Source: Neoarius graeffei (Eukaryota; Chordata; Actinopteri; Siluriformes; Ariidae). Taken from it: a stretch of 64,000 nt of DNA. The DNA is taken from the NCBI RefSeq assembly GCF_027579695.1, contig NC_083575.1, forward strand, positions 31,103,382 through 31,167,381. Reading direction: 5' to 3'. The notes under the pieces are model-generated. The model was not told where the DNA came from and did no database searches. It saw only the letters and a list, made by a program, of their open reading frames with translations. Shown piece by piece: positions 33,155-45,810 of the stretch. Position 1 is the first letter of the stretch; every line of letters begins with the position of its first letter. The position numbers and the translations under genes are program-made.

Positions 33155-34355
33155 TGTGCAATGTGACAAAAAGGAAGAGGACATGGCAGCTGAGAAATCA
33201 GCAGGTCATGCAATTACAATGCTCTGAAATCAAACTTGCTTCTGCATATCCATTCTTATCACATATTTTATGAACACAACAAGGTTCCAGAACACACATC
33301 AGAAAATCAGCTGGAAAATAGCCCACCTGTACTTTCAGGTCTGTTCATGCCAAAATGAACTGGAGTGAACGTCTTTTTTGTCAAATTTGGATTAATGAAT
33401 ATTTAAAGTGAGACTGCCTTTAGATTTCATAAAATTGGTGAAATGGTTCCCTCTGAAATTTGGTCATTGTGATATGTTTATTTCTGTAATATCTCACAAA
33501 ATATCAGGCTGGGAAATTATTTAATTTGAGGGGATTCCCTAGCAAATAATGTGCATGAAAATCACCCGCTTTGCGCAGTCAAGTAGACAGAGGAAGTCTG
33601 TGTGCACATGCGCAGATTTACCTTTGACCATACACTGACGTGACATTTTGTCGCTAAACGAACAGCTGATCACACCGAGGTGCTCGCTGACCACTGATAT
33701 TTATTAGTTTGGTCCTGTATTTCCTTTCTTTCGCAATATAACATCTTTTCTTCTCACTTTCCATTACTGTAGTCGGTCTTTCTTGTTTCATTCGCACACT
33801 CACGTCCTCCATTTTTCTCTCCTGTTTCAAATTTGTATTTGACAATTTGCCAACTCGTAGGAATGCAATGCCTTGCACGAACGGGGAAAGCCTACAGTAC
33901 CATGTTTTTCCCAGTTTTGAAGCATGACGTAGTATCATGTCGAAGCAGGCAAAAATAGCGGAGAATTTAGGGCCACGCGGCCCTAAATTCATTTTTTGTT
34001 CTATTAGGGGAAAAAAAACCCTAATAAAATTGGAAGTCTGATTCAAATTCAGTAGCTTTCGGTCCACTAAATAAAAATAACTGGGTGTCAGGGAAAATCC
34101 TTTTTATGACCTATACTTGAAAAATATGAAAGGCAGTCTACCTTTAATTTATAATTTTGTGTGGTGAAACATGTAGAAACAATTAAAAATAAAGGAAAAA
34201 GTGTTTTTCCTATTTTAATGTGTTCCGAGTTAAAAAAAGCTGTTCCCTTGTTTTCCAATTTTAATTTTGAAAAGAAAAACAAATGAACGTAACATACAGA
34301 CCTTGAAACTATACTGACTGTTTTATGAGCTTTGCTTTTTAAGTAATTAGTTTAT
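33155..34355. other. Unassigned DNA
   Basis: No gene or element recognised. A short phrase gacaatttgccaactc at 33840 recurs at 31235 near the exon-like fragment, and a small self-complementary ttagggccacgcggccctaa lies at 33965-33985. Open frames here have no motif I know. Confidence 0.4.
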
Positions 34356-34617
34356 TTATCTTCAGCAGCTGCTTTATTCTGGACAAGGTCCCAGTGGATA
34401 CAAAACAAACACTGGATTCAAAGCAGGAGAATTCACACCCATACAGGATGCCAGTCTGCCACAGGGCACACATTCATACCTAATGGAAACTTAGCATAGG
34501 GAAATTGGGAGGAAAATGAAAGAAAACAGGAAAACCCAAAGAAAACATGCAGAGTTCCATACAGACATAAACTGAGCTCAGGATCAAACCTGAGGTGACA
34601 ATTCTACACACTGTGCC
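34356..34617 (-). mobile_element. Old SINE, minus strand, split by hAT
   Basis: Reverse complement of a tRNA-headed SINE: it contains (inverted) the Pol III-like head around gaggtgacaattctacacac, a middle aaacatgcagag block and a tail near agctgctttattctgg. The head continues at 36727-36750 after the hAT element, so both halves belong to one SINE. Confidence 0.6.
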
Positions 34618-36726
34618 CAGTGGCACCACCAAGGGGGGCAGAGGGGCCACGGTCACCCCTATAAATTTACTGCCCCCTACCCCCACCAGACGAGTCAGAT
34701 GAGTTGGATATGCATAATATTTATTTATTTAGTGAAGTCTTTGAGCCAGACAGTTGCCTCCTGATCTGCTGTATGGAAGTGACTAAACCTCCTTTTAGTC
34801 TTTTGAAGAGAGAAGAGGGCAAGCTTCACATTTGAAATGTGTTCAAATGTAGAGCCACTTTTGACCGTCCATCACTCACTCTCTGAGCTCCCCTTCCCTT
34901 GGCCTGCTGCTGCAGGTATGCTCACTCACTGACACTCATGGGCAGAAGCAGCTGAGCTCAGCCTGTCTCTCTGGTCACTGCAGAGTTGAGACCACTAGAC
35001 TACTAACAGGTAAGTCAGTCATATAAGAAGAAAAGGGGGGGGGGGGGGGGGGGGGATGCATTCAGAAAACTCTGGTGGTTGGCTTGATCGGCCACGGTGT
35101 TTTGAACGGTGTTGCATTAAGTTACCCAGGGAGCTAACTGAGGGATGGTTAACTAACATTAGCAGGGAAGGTGGTATAGCGTTAGCTTACTAGCCATGAT
35201 TAGTCACTGTGCTGTGTGCGTCTCAAGACACTTGAGAAATACAATGAGTGATAAGCGATTGAGCAATTTGGTGGTGGTAAGTGTAGAGTCAAGAAGGGCT
35301 ATCTTGATTTTGTGCATGTCTTTGCCAAAAGACATCAATAGGTGAATAAAGCTGTATTGAAAAGAATGTGGCCTGATAAAGCAAGGACAGGTTCTGAATC
35401 GGCTATAGTAAAATGTACATTGGCCATGATGATTCCCCCCCCACTGTTGGACCCATATAATATTCATTTACAAAAATGCATAGCAACAACCAAATAAAGC
35501 TGTATTTGGTTTGGTTCAGTAGTCTTAACTGTGCAGTTCAAGGTGTGTTCTACTCAATTTTGATTTACCATGACTAACTCATGAAAGATGGATACTAAAG
35601 GCATGGTACATTCAGTATGGTATGCAAGTTGTATACAGATTGTTGAGAAGCTCTTTGATATGATTAATTGTATTTTACAAGAATGTCATGACTTGAAATT
35701 GGTTAGCTATTGTATGCATTTGATGAAGTGGCTTTAAACAGATGTAATGTTATATAGCCATCTCTTGTAATAGTTCAAGAAAAAAGTAAACTGAATTCAG
35801 GGTAGGAATGATGTGTTTATGGATTTTATTGGGAAAATTTTAGTTACTTTAAATGTCAGCTTGAAATATAAAACTTTCAAATAATTTGCTTCTAGTGGTG
35901 TTATACTGTAAAGATCACATTCTACAGTACTTTGTTACATTTTATGGTAAACTGTTTATGGAGATTACAGTAAGAACATTAAAATAGCAAAGAAACAGTA
36001 TACTCTAATGCTTATTCTATACAGTATTGTATTTTTTTACAGTAATAAACTTGTACATTACAGTAGGTACACTGTAGAAAAAGTTTCAAGCTGGCAACTG
36101 TAGCTGCCAGTGGTTTACTGTAATTTAACAGGGAAATTCTTTGGTTTTGAGAACAACAGCTGAAGCCCAAATCGGATACCAATAAGTAAAGCTTTTGTGT
36201 AAAGTTGACCATCCTTTTTTCTTGCTTCTGCGTAAAATTCTCAAAACCGCTGCAAGCTTCTATTTTGAAGTAATAAGCTCCTCTTCCAAAAATTCTCCCT
36301 CTTTTTTAAATATTATCGAAAGACATTAAAAGCAACTTTAGTGACTTTTCGTATTTTCACTTTTCAGTTAAAGAAGCCAACTCATTGTCTGTCAATTTAG
36401 GGAAGCGAGCCATGTTGAGAAAAGTGTGAACTGCATGAGCAGACCATTATTTGTAGGCAGTTATTTGCAGTTCGCTCAACCAATAAAAAGTGTCAAAAAA
36501 TAATTTGAATGATTAGTAATATTAACCTGTAAAATAAGAAACCGAAGTATATCAGTAGGCAATAAACAAACTCTCATATGGTCATAGTTTTTAAATAGCT
36601 TATAGATGACACCATCATTATAGAATTCCTGAAATTCTGTTATGGCTCTTGGTTTGTGTGCCACCCCAAGATTTTCAGTGGCCCCCATCTGGTCACCCCT
36701 TTGAAAAATTTCTGGAGGCACCCCTG
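34618..36726. mobile_element. Non-autonomous hAT element (2109 bp)
   Basis: Bounded by a perfect 8-bp duplication ACTGTGCC (34610-34617 and 36727-36734). Termini CAGTGGCACCACC and CAGGGGTGCCTCC (the latter in reverse complement) are imperfect inverted repeats starting with CAG. It includes a 20-base G run near 35035. No transposase similarity in its open frames. Confidence 0.8.
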
Positions 36727-36750
36727 ACTGTGCCACCTGAAGGTTTAATG

Positions 36751-37744
36751 ATGAACTTAATTTACTGATGACTTAATACAGTCTGTATCCACAGACTGGA
36801 GTGCACGACTTCTTAAAAGGAAAATCCATTTTCTCTCAGCTGTTTAAGTCACAGCTCCATTATCAACATGTGAGAGATGTTGGCCTCGTTTAAAACAATT
36901 TATAACAATAAAATCTACCAAAAGTCAATAATATATGAATGGCAGAGGTTAGTAAAACTATTCACAATGACACCAAGTTTATGGAAATGCAAAACCACAT
37001 AAAACACACTCATTTTTCAGATGTTAGGAGGTAAAGAGACACAGCACCCACCTTACAACGCCGGAATTTATGATCCAATTGCTTCTGCTACAGAGTTTTT
37101 TCCAGTTAGACAAGCTAACATTAGCAAGCTCACCAAATGCAAGACTGTTTTAATTGTAGTGATGGGCCCTCTGAACCTGAGGCTACTAAGCAGGTATCAA
37201 GTATAAAGGGCATGTCAGATGAAGCCCTGCTTCGAGGCGTGTATTGATTTGGCAGAAAACCACGCGACTGAAGACAGACGAGGCCTTGACTTGTTCGGCC
37301 ACATCAGCGTTTCATCCTGAGTGTGTGAGAAAAGGAACCACCTTGATCCAAACACAGTGGAAAAAAATGTTTCTAAACAAAAATCAATAAAGGTTCTTCT
37401 AAATGTTACTACAGCTGTAGCAGCACTTGCAGTCCATCACACAAAACACTGAATACAAACGTTACCCCTTTGTGTTTATGTACACCTTTTTATTGTGCAG
37501 ACACAATTATACTGAGCATAAATTCACAGACTGTGTCAAATTAAGAAGCGTAGACACCAAATAACAAAAAAGGTGCATTAAAACATTTATTTTAAAACAG
37601 AACATTGTGCAAAGTACATACAAATAATAATGCAAAGTGGCAGAATACTGATGTGATGTAGAAATTAAAACATGCTGTACTTTTCTCTGAACAATAGGTG
37701 TCGCTAGTGAACTCTGTTGAATGAGACTTAAGGATGAACTAATG
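36751..37744. other. Unassigned DNA
   Basis: About 1 kb with no recognisable gene, repeat terminus or tandem structure. The 61-codon frame at 37021-37206 has no motif I know. Confidence 0.4.
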
Positions 37745-38372
37745 GGGCTTTTCCACTACCAACGCGGCTGAGTTGGGCTGAGCCGTGCGGTGCTGAGTTG
37801 GGCTGAGTGGGGCTGTTGGGGTTGCATTTCGACTACAACCGCGCTGAACCGTGCTGGCTGGAAGTGGGTGGACACATTGGGTGGAGTTAGCGAAAGTGGG
37901 TGGACGTCACGTGATGTCGTTAGGCGGCGCAAACAGTGACATCAGTGACCTTTTAAGCGGTAGTCTCAGAGAAACGTCTGTGTCTCCACGATGGATCACT
38001 GGCTGGCCTTTCCTCGCTTGGGTTGGTCTTCCATCTTCTAGTTTTCTGATCATCTTCTTCTTTGTTGTAATTCTTCTTCTTCCAGGTTTACGGTGTTTAC
38101 AGATCCCAGCGTGCTCGCGGGGCATGTGTGGGCATGTGAGGACACTCCTCCTCACCAATCAGTGCACAGGGGAGTGTTTCCTTACGCCCCTAGCCCCACT
38201 CGGCTCGGTTGGGCTCACTTCAGCCCCACTCCAAAACCGTGCGAGTTTTGGGTGCTGAGTAAGGCTGAAGTGAGCTCAGTCGTGCTGCTCTGAGGTAGTC
38301 GAAACGCGAGCCGTGTTGGGCTGAAGTGAGCTGAAGTGAGCTGAAAAAGGGTAGTGGAAAAGGCCCATTAGT
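37745..38372. mobile_element. TIR MITE of the cttttccactacc family
   Basis: Inverted termini ggggcttttccactacc at the left and ggtagtggaaaaggccca at the right. The centre repeats gctgagttgggctgag motifs and an acgctgggatctgta block (inverted) seen also in the copy at 43143-43829. Target duplication could not be fixed: flanks read TAA on the left and TTA on the right. No coding capacity. Confidence 0.75.
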
Positions 38373-38389
38373 AATGAACTTTTTAATGA

Positions 38390-38655
38390 ATCACAGCCGT
38401 GCTCTTCCCGTCTGCTCCAGAGTCCAACACAAACTACAAGTCCTATCAACCAAACTTGATGAAATTTATCTTAGGAAAACTGAAGGTACTTATATAAGAT
38501 CCTGAGATAGAAGAAGGCGAAAGAAGTACACCCTACTTCTGGAGGTTAGAAAAAAGAAGGCAGGGGAGAAACGCAAAGTCTTAATGAAAGGCGACCAGGT
38601 TAATACAGATCCAGCCTTGATTGCCAAGGAAATAGTTTCTTTCTATAGTATGTTA
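38390..38655 (+). pseudogene. Tx1/L1-type LINE fragment, pre-RT region
   Basis: Frames encode a LDEIYLRKTEGTYIRS segment, then LMKGDQ and NTDPALIAKEIVSFYS. This resembles the region between endonuclease and reverse transcriptase of L1/Tx1-clade LINEs. It has a stop after YIRS and a frame change near 38515. It is interrupted at about 38656 by a MITE, and the same LINE probably resumes at 39690. Confidence 0.55.
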
Positions 38656-39690
38656 TATATTATATGGACACAAGTGTTTTACTGAGAAATATGCCACTCG
38701 TATTTTTCATATGAGCTACAGCCGGGACACAAAGAACCAAAACTGTGACAAATATGTCACTCATGAGGAAATCGATTAATTCTTTTGATAAATTTGGGTA
38801 CTTTTTATTTGTCAATGTGTCTATATAATAAAAAGAAAATCACACGTTGGCTTGAAGATATGAAGTTTATCTTCTCGTGTTGAAAAACTCCTGTTTGTCA
38901 TACGAAACACATTGCGGATCTGATTGACATTTAAACAATATTGGCTGGCTTTGAGTGGTATATCAGATATATTCCATTCAGCTAGCATGATATTGAACGA
39001 ATTGAAGCTAGACCATGAAAAAAGCTAGCCAATATAATAATAATAAATTATTATTATTACTACTATGACACACATCCGATGGAACAATTATAGATTTTAC
39101 AAAAAGACGTGTAATACACATCTTGTAGCATTTTCAATTCACTGTGACAGTTTACTGCGGGCGCCGCCAGCAAACAAAGAAATACTTCTACGCATGCACA
39201 GCAGAAAACTCTCATGTTGGATATTCGCATCAGCTCTGACATGTGATGTCATGTCTTGACAACCATGCAATATTGTAAACCATATTCAACGGTCATTTTC
39301 CATTGGGTAGAGTGACGTAATACACATAGGATAAGCGATATGCTAACAATATTGCATGCTGTCAAACCAAATGAATGAAACTCGCTAGAAGGGAATAGAA
39401 TACATGTTTTTATTCCAAGTGTCCTGTATGTATAATAATTCCCGATATTTGACTCCAGTGAAGTCATTCCCAGTGTTTTCCTGGGATCCTTTTAATTAAC
39501 TTGCATTTGTTTTGTATGTGTCTATATAATAAAGAACATTACACGGTGGTGCGAAGATACGAAGTTTATCTTCATGTTGAAACATATATCATCACTTGCT
39601 TCACTCACTCGTGAATATGTTCACCACTTGAAGAGAAACTACATTTCTTCACTTCACCGTGTAATAGCCTCTACTCCTCAGCCTTGTCTC
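38656..39690. mobile_element. MITE with hairpin ends
   Basis: The phrases gtgtctatataataaa and agatatgaagtttatcttc occur near both ends (38816-38880 and 39517-39580), and 39537-39667 forms an imperfect inverted repeat (attacacggtggtgcgaag against cttcaccgtgtaat). Superfamily unknown. The left breakpoint of the tandem duplication falls within it at about 39067. Confidence 0.5.
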
Positions 39691-40330
39691 AGCCCCTTCT
39701 TCCACAGTATTAAACATCTTATTCCTCAAATAGATAATGAGTTTGCAGAGTTATGTGATGCTGATATCCTGTTGAGCTGGATAAAGCATTTGAGAGTTTT
39801 CTTTGACTAAATCTCCAAGATGTGACGGTCTTACTGCCAACTTCAATAAACACTTCTGGGAACTGTTAAAAGATCCATTCTCTCTTTTGTTAAGAAAAGC
39901 AGAGTATATGACATTCTCTTCCACTATGAAACAAGGTGTAATAACTTAAATTCCCAAACAAGGCAAAGACCCCAAAATATTAGATAATTTAAGACCAATC
40001 ACTTTATTGAATACGGACTACAAATCATAACTCTTATTTATGCCAACAGATATAAAAAAACAAAAACAAAAAACATCTACATAAAAGCATAAATAATTCC
40101 CAGTCCAGTTTTATGAAGGGAAGGTCCATTCACAATAACATTCTCCTACCACTTGATCTTTTATACTATACATATTTAATAGATGATGGTTTTATATTAT
40201 TTCTTGACTTCTGTAAGGCATTTGATTCAGTTGAGCACCCGTTTATTTTTCAGTGTTTAAGACTGTTAGGCTTTGGAGAGAAACTCCAAAGTGTCATAGA
40301 ATCTCTCTAGCTCAGTCTCTTTAGCAGGAA
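39690..40330 (+). pseudogene. Tx1/L1-type reverse transcriptase remnant (copy A)
   Basis: Recognisable L1/Tx1-like pieces in shifted frames: HLIPQIDNEFAELCDADI, CDGLTANFNKHFWELLKD, TMKQGVIT, GKDPKILDNLRPITLLN, MKGRSIHNNILLPLDLL and FLDFCKAFDSVEHPF. These correspond to the start and middle of the reverse transcriptase. Several frameshifts and stops separate them, and the YADD part is absent. The identical remnant sits in copy B at 49936-50560. Confidence 0.75.
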
Positions 40331-40752
40331 GTACTTCACGCCAATTCACAATCAATTACTAAATTAATCAGGGCTGTCCTGTTTCACTGTTCCTCCTCAT
40401 AATTGCCACAGAAATGCTTCATTATAAACTTCATTTAAAAAATTGGGGTGCAGAGAAATACCACATTTCCAGATATCTTCTTCCATTTCTTTACATAACC
40501 AAAGTGAACCTCATGTTGCACAGTAGACAAATGCTCAGTAAGAGGCTCACAACAGGAAGTTGCCCCAATCCCATGTCACTGCTCTCCATTCAAAACCTAT
40601 GGAGTGGCTCCATCTACTGTTTTTACTGTCAGAAATAACTGAGTTATCATTTTAACTCAACAAGGAGGTGCCTCTGCTATGGATTTTTTTTCTTTTTTTT
40701 AACACAAATACCGTCATATACAGCATACTTACTTACTTAAGATCCCCGTCAA

Positions 40753-43080
40753 TTATGACGATGGGGGACCCGTAGCCCTGTGGTGCCTCCTTATTCGTCG
40801 CTCTGGAGCTCGTTCTCTGAGCCTAAGCTCGCAGGTTTCCGACCCAGAATGGAGGGCACACCTCCACAGGCAGCGGTCCTGGGCGTCCTCATACCAAGTC
40901 TTTAAATCCATTTGGAAGGCGCGAAGGTCTTTTTTAATGCAGTCCTTCCAGCGCTTGCGAGGGCGTCCCCTGTTGCGTTTACCAAGCTTCAGCTCGCCGA
41001 ATAGAAGTTGCTTAGGAATCCTGGAGTTGTCCATTCGGGATACATGGCCAAGCCATCGAAGTCTGCTACTACGGATCATGCTTTCAATGGAAGAGCAGTT
41101 GGCACGCTCAAGGATCTCCGTGTTGTTGACGCGATGCCACCACTTGATGTTCATGATTTGTCGGAGTGACCTTTGGTGGAAGACTTCCAAGCGGCGTATA
41201 TGATGGGCAAGAGTGGGCCATGTTTCAGATCCATATAGGAGCGAGGGGAGGACTATGGCTTTATAAACAGTCACCTTAGTTGCCAAAGATAGGCCTCTTC
41301 TGTCAAAGCACCTAGTTCTTAAGCCGTTAAATGCAGCTGCACCGCGACTCACTCGGTGCTGGATCTCAGGGTCAAGACTTGCATCGTCGGACAGGTTTCC
41401 TCCTAGGTATGTAAAGGTATGCGCGCGCTTTAGTTGCGTACCCTCGATCGTGATTGCGGTTGGCTCCTCACACTGGACATGCATTACTTCGGTCTTTAGT
41501 TTGCTGATCGTTAGGCCCCAGGACACGCAGGCGTTGTTCAGGGCTGTGACGCCTTCTTGTAGGGATTCACAGGTTTTGGTGGTCAGAGCGGCACCATCGG
41601 CATACAGAAAATCCTCGAGGCGCGTAGATGGTATGGACTTTGCCTTGAGTCTCTGGAGATTGAACAGATCACCGTCGAGCTTATGCTTGATGTCAACGCC
41701 GAAGTCAAGGATGTCTTTATGGGCGTTGCGCAGGACAAAGGAGAAGAGAAGGATGAACAGAGTAGGAGCTAAAATACATCCTTGTTGCAGGCCATTTGTT
41801 ACCGGGAATGGTTCGGTGAGTTCTCCGCCGATCAGTGCTCTTGCCTCCATACCGTTGTGGAAACTCTGGATGATGTTAACTACCTTAGAGGGGATTCCGA
41901 TTTTCTTAAGTAGAGCCCACATAAGAGGTCTGCTAACCGTGTCAAATACCTTTACTAAGTCCACAAAGACTGCGTGCAGTTCCTGGTGTTGCTCCCTACA
42001 CTTTTCCAGGAGCTGGCGGAGAGCGAACATCATATCGCTAGTTGACCGCCCACCTCTGAAGCTACATTGGGCTTCGGGGATGTATTTTTCTATGCAGGGC
42101 CATATTCTGTCAAGGATGACATGGGTGAATAACTTGCCAGTGACAGATAACAGCATAATGCCGCGGTAGTTGCCGCAGTCGAAGCGACAGTGCTTCTTGA
42201 AGATCGTAACTATGATACCGTTTTTCAGGTCTTGGGGTACCTTCTCCTCTTCCCAGATGGCAAGGAAGAGGGTCCAGAGTTCTGAGAGGAGGGGTTTTCC
42301 TCCTGCTTTCAAGACCTCCGATGGAATGCAATCCGAGCCCGGAGCTTTGTTGTTAGCCAGGCGGTCAAGGGCTGACTTAACCTCTTCAACGGTTGGTGGA
42401 GCTGCCAGTTCATCAAGAATTTCTTCCTGGGGGATTGCATCAAGGACGGAGGCATTGGCTGTTCCTGACTGGTTCAATAAAACACTGAAGTGTTCTTTCC
42501 AGCGAGCTAGTATATCTTCCTTTTCCGTAAGCCGGTTGCCCTGAGAATCGTTTATAGGACTGATACCGCTTTGGCGTCGTTGGTAGGCGAACTTAACAGA
42601 CTGGAAGAAGGCTCTAGAGTCGTGTCTTTCAGCATGTTGTTCAATTTCTTTAGCACGGTCCAGCCACCACTGGTTTTGAAGGCGGCGGAGCCCTCTCTGA
42701 CAGGTGCTTCTCGCTTGGCTGTAGCGGGCTCGGTTCTCGCGTGTATCATTGCTGAGGACAGCTTGGAAGGCCGCTTGTTTTTGATTCAGAAGGTTTCTGA
42801 TGGTGGGGTTGTTCTCGTCAAACCAGTCACAGTGATTGCACTTTTGGAAGCCAATAGTATCCTTGGCACTGTTATAGAGGGTGTCGCGGAGATATTTCCA
42901 CCGTTGCTCGAGAGAAAAATTCTCAGAGGTGATGCTAGACAGGTTTTCACAGATGGACTCTTGTAGCTGGTCTAATATAGATGGATCGCTCAGTTTCCTG
43001 ACATTTAGCCGCTTTGGTGTGGTGGCCTTCCGCTTCGGAGTTGATAGATGAAAGCGTAGTTTTAAGCGGGCACATACCAT
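40753..43080 (-). pseudogene. RTE-like reverse transcriptase
   Basis: A 775-codon open frame covers the reverse transcriptase and C-terminus: NNKAPGSDCIPSEVLK, NYRGIMLLSVTGKL, CSFRGGRSTSDMMFALRQ, FVDLVKVFDTVSRPLMW, GLQQGCILAPTLF and FLYADGAALTTKT. The last is where the family has YADD; the second catalytic Asp is a Gly codon at 41593-41595, and the DLTKAF-type motif reads DLVKVF. The C-terminal part (SRLRWLGHVSRMD, GKRNRGRPRKRWKDC) is typical of these LINEs. The frame is open but the missing Asp should abolish polymerisation. Confidence 0.85.
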
Positions 43081-43142
43081 TCTATGGTCCGTCCAGCAGT
43101 CAGCCCTACGGCGGACTCTTGAATCTAAGACATCGCTCTTTT

Positions 43143-43829
43143 ATGGCCCTTTTCCACTACCCTTTTTCAGCTCGCTTCAGCTCACTTCAGCCCGACACGG
43201 CTCGCGTTTCGACTACCAAAAAACAGCACGACTCAGCTCGCTTCAGCCCTGCTTAGCCCCTAAAACTCGCACCGTTTTGGAGTAGGGCTGAAGCGAGCCA
43301 AACCAAGCCGAGTGAGGCTGGGGGCATGAGCAGACACTCCCCTGTGCACTGATTGGTGAGGAGGAGTGTCCTCACATGCCCACACACGCCCCGCGAGCAC
43401 GCTGGGATCTGTAAACACCGTAAACCCAAAAGAAGAAGAATTACGAATTACGAGAATTATGAAGCCTTATGCGCCTCGCCTCATCTATACGCTCTTGCCA
43501 GTATCTGTTGGCGTTGTCGGTGACAACAAGCCACAGAACCAAGACCAGCAACACTAACGACTCCATGTCCTCCATGTTTATTGTTTACTATCCGGGTCGT
43601 GAGACTACCGCTTAAAAGCTCACTGATGTCACTGTTTGCGCTGCTTAACGACATCACGTGACGTCCACCCACTTTCGCTAACTCCACCCAATGTGTCCAC
43701 CCACTTCCAGCCAGCACGGTTCAGCGCGGTTGTAGTCGAAATGCAACTCCAACAGCCCCACTCAGCTCGACTCAGCACGGCACGGCTCAGCCCGACTCAG
43801 CCGCGTTTGTAGTGGAAAAGCGGCAATAG
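43143..43829. mobile_element. MITE of the cttttccactacc family, nested in the LINE
   Basis: Termini tggcccttttccactacc at the left and gtagtggaaaagcggca at the right are inverted repeats; the interior matches 37745-38372 in inverted orientation (gctcgcttcagc repeats, cccacacacgccccgcgagc). It separates the LINE endonuclease from its reverse transcriptase. Flanks read TTA and ATA, so the target duplication is unresolved. Confidence 0.8.
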
Positions 43830-44680
43830 TGTAGCCTGACAATGATGTAATCAATGAGGTGCCATCGTTTGGACCTCGGATGTTGCCAAGTTCCCTTGTG
43901 GATGTCGGCGTGGGAAAAGCATGTGTTAGTAATGCATAGACCAAAGCGTGTGCAGAGTTCAAGAAGCAGAGTTCCCTGCTCATTTATATCACCGAGGCCA
44001 TGGGCACCAATTACATCTGGCCAGGCTTCTTGGTCCCTTCCTACTCTGGCATTAAAATCTCCGAGCAAGAACACTCTGTCGAGTCGAGGGATTGCAGTTA
44101 GGACTTTCGACAGTTGGTCATAGAAGAGGGCTTTCTCCTCAGGAGGTCTCATGAAGGTTGGGGCATAGACACTTACAACTGTTGCTGTAAACTTGTCAAG
44201 CTTAATTCTCATGCTCATCACTCTCAAGCTGAATCCCTTCCAATTGATCACAAGGGGGTGGATGGTATTTTTGACCGCGATAGCCACCCCTTCGAGTTTG
44301 GTTTGTCCTGGAGGTCGTCCTGAATGAAGAAAGGTGTAGTTTCCTTCAACAAATTCGCCTTCGCCTGGGATTCGGCATTCGCTTAGACAAGCAATGTCGA
44401 TGTTAAGACGGTCAAGCTCCAGAGACACTAAGGCTGAGCGGCGCTCAGGGGCTTGGCATCTGATTGTACTTTCGTCGGACATAGTCCGAACGTTCCAGCA
44501 AGCTAATTTAACTTGGGAGGAATGCTTGCGAGCAAAACTGGGCTGATCAGGGCCGCGGGGTCCTCGCAGCTTTACCCGTGGTCTGTCATGCTTGCTGTTA
44601 TGCTGTCCAGATTTGCGATGCAGGTGTTGATGATAGTTTTGCTTATATGGGTCCGTAGCGGGTAAATGGTTACACTGCAA
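43830..44680 (-). pseudogene. RTE-like LINE endonuclease
   Basis: Minus-strand frame encoding an apurinic-type endonuclease: KLACWNVRTM, CLSECRIPGEG, LLGDFNARVG and HLIDYIIV. These are the usual Asn, Glu, Asp/Asn and late Asp positions of LINE endonucleases. The domain would continue across the MITE into DSRVRRRADCWTDHRMV, encoded at about 43085-43135. Split by the MITE, so inactive in this copy. Confidence 0.82.
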
Positions 44681-45090
44681 AGGGTTGCTGGCCCTGTGCA
44701 GTGGGCAAGCAGGCTACCCTCTTCCGTACTTGCGATCCTCATAGGGTACATTTAGGAGTGGAATCATACGAAACACAAATCACCTAAATTAGCCCTAAGA
44801 GGCTATCTTAAGGACCAGTGGGCTAACCCAAGCGGGGACTGGTCCTGATTTATTTTCGGGGTTTACTCCCCTAGATCCGCTGCGTTCTGCGAGACTAGGG
44901 GTGGCGCTAAGAGCCACAGCATGCGGTCTTCTGCATGTTCTAGGCTAGATGTTGTGGCCACTTGCTGATGACGATTTGGCCATATGTTGCGCATCACATG
45001 CCGCTGGATGTGGGGAGGCCAGTCAGGGACGCCTAGGTGGTATAGGCCGACCAGAAAGGTACTACTCCTCCAGGGATCCTTTGCCCCCCA

Positions 45091-45195
45091 TATACAGCAT
45101 ACTCTGGTGAAATGCAAGGCTGGTATGGAGAGGGAAAAAAACAACAACATATATACAGCATACTCTGGTGAAATGCAAGGCTGGTATGGAGAGGG
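45091..45195. repeat. 61-bp local duplication, copy A only
   Basis: The phrase tatacagcatactctggtga starts at 45091 and again at 45152, both followed by aatgcaaggctggtatggag. Copy B has it once (50950-50990). It directly abuts the right target duplication of the LINE. Confidence 0.8.
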
Positions 45196-45810
45196 GAAAA
45201 AAAAAAAGATACCACCCAAGCCTAACTTCTACTGATATTTCCAGCATCTTGAACACCCATGTGGTGGTGACTGGAACAGGGTAGGGCATCCCTGTCTGCT
45301 TTCACTGTCCTCCTACCTTCCTGAGAAAGCCACCATTAATATTATTCAGACACTACTTTCAAAAGGCATTGTTGTTCTGTGCTCATTGCCGACATCTCCA
45401 ATTTTGGCCTCTTCCCAAACTGGCACCAATCCAACTCAATTTCATTTTATTTCATTCATTATCTATTTCACTGATCTATTGAGGTTGTGAGGAGCTGGAG
45501 CCAATCCCAAATCACTTTGGGTAAGAGGTGGGTTACACCCTGAACAGGTAGCCAATCTATTGTGCTCTTCATGTAGAGACAAAACAGAGTAGCTGTTTGA
45601 GTAGCCAGTTAGTTAGTTTGAATAGAATTATTTAGGTTCATACACTGCTGAGTAGTTTGACACCAAAATTGTGAGGAAAGGACAAAAATCCTAGAACAAG
45701 TTCTAAGAAGTAGGTTCTTGCATATTTTGCATATTAGCAAAAATCTAAGTGGGTGAAGAGAAATAGTCCTCAATTTTTTTTATTCATTAATTAATTCATT
45801 TATTTATTTA

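Larger units (their letters stand above)
40730..45088 (-). mobile_element. RTE-like LINE inserted in duplication copy A
   Basis: Minus-strand element with a perfect 15-bp target duplication CATATACAGCATACT (40715-40729 and 45089-45103). Copy B has the single uninterrupted site at 50945-50965. The 3' end is a short (TAAG)n tail. It carries an endonuclease and a reverse transcriptase frame, separated by a later MITE. Clade assignment (RTE, RTE-X or Proto2) is uncertain. Confidence 0.88.

Noticed and set aside
38816-38880. A tandem repeat or regulatory pair formed by the two agtttatcttc hairpin segments
   Set aside because: They are best explained as the two ends of one MITE (38656-39690), not a separate feature.
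41450-42544. Plus-strand frames of 239 and 124 codons
   Set aside because: Antisense to the RTE-like reverse transcriptase frame and without domain similarity.
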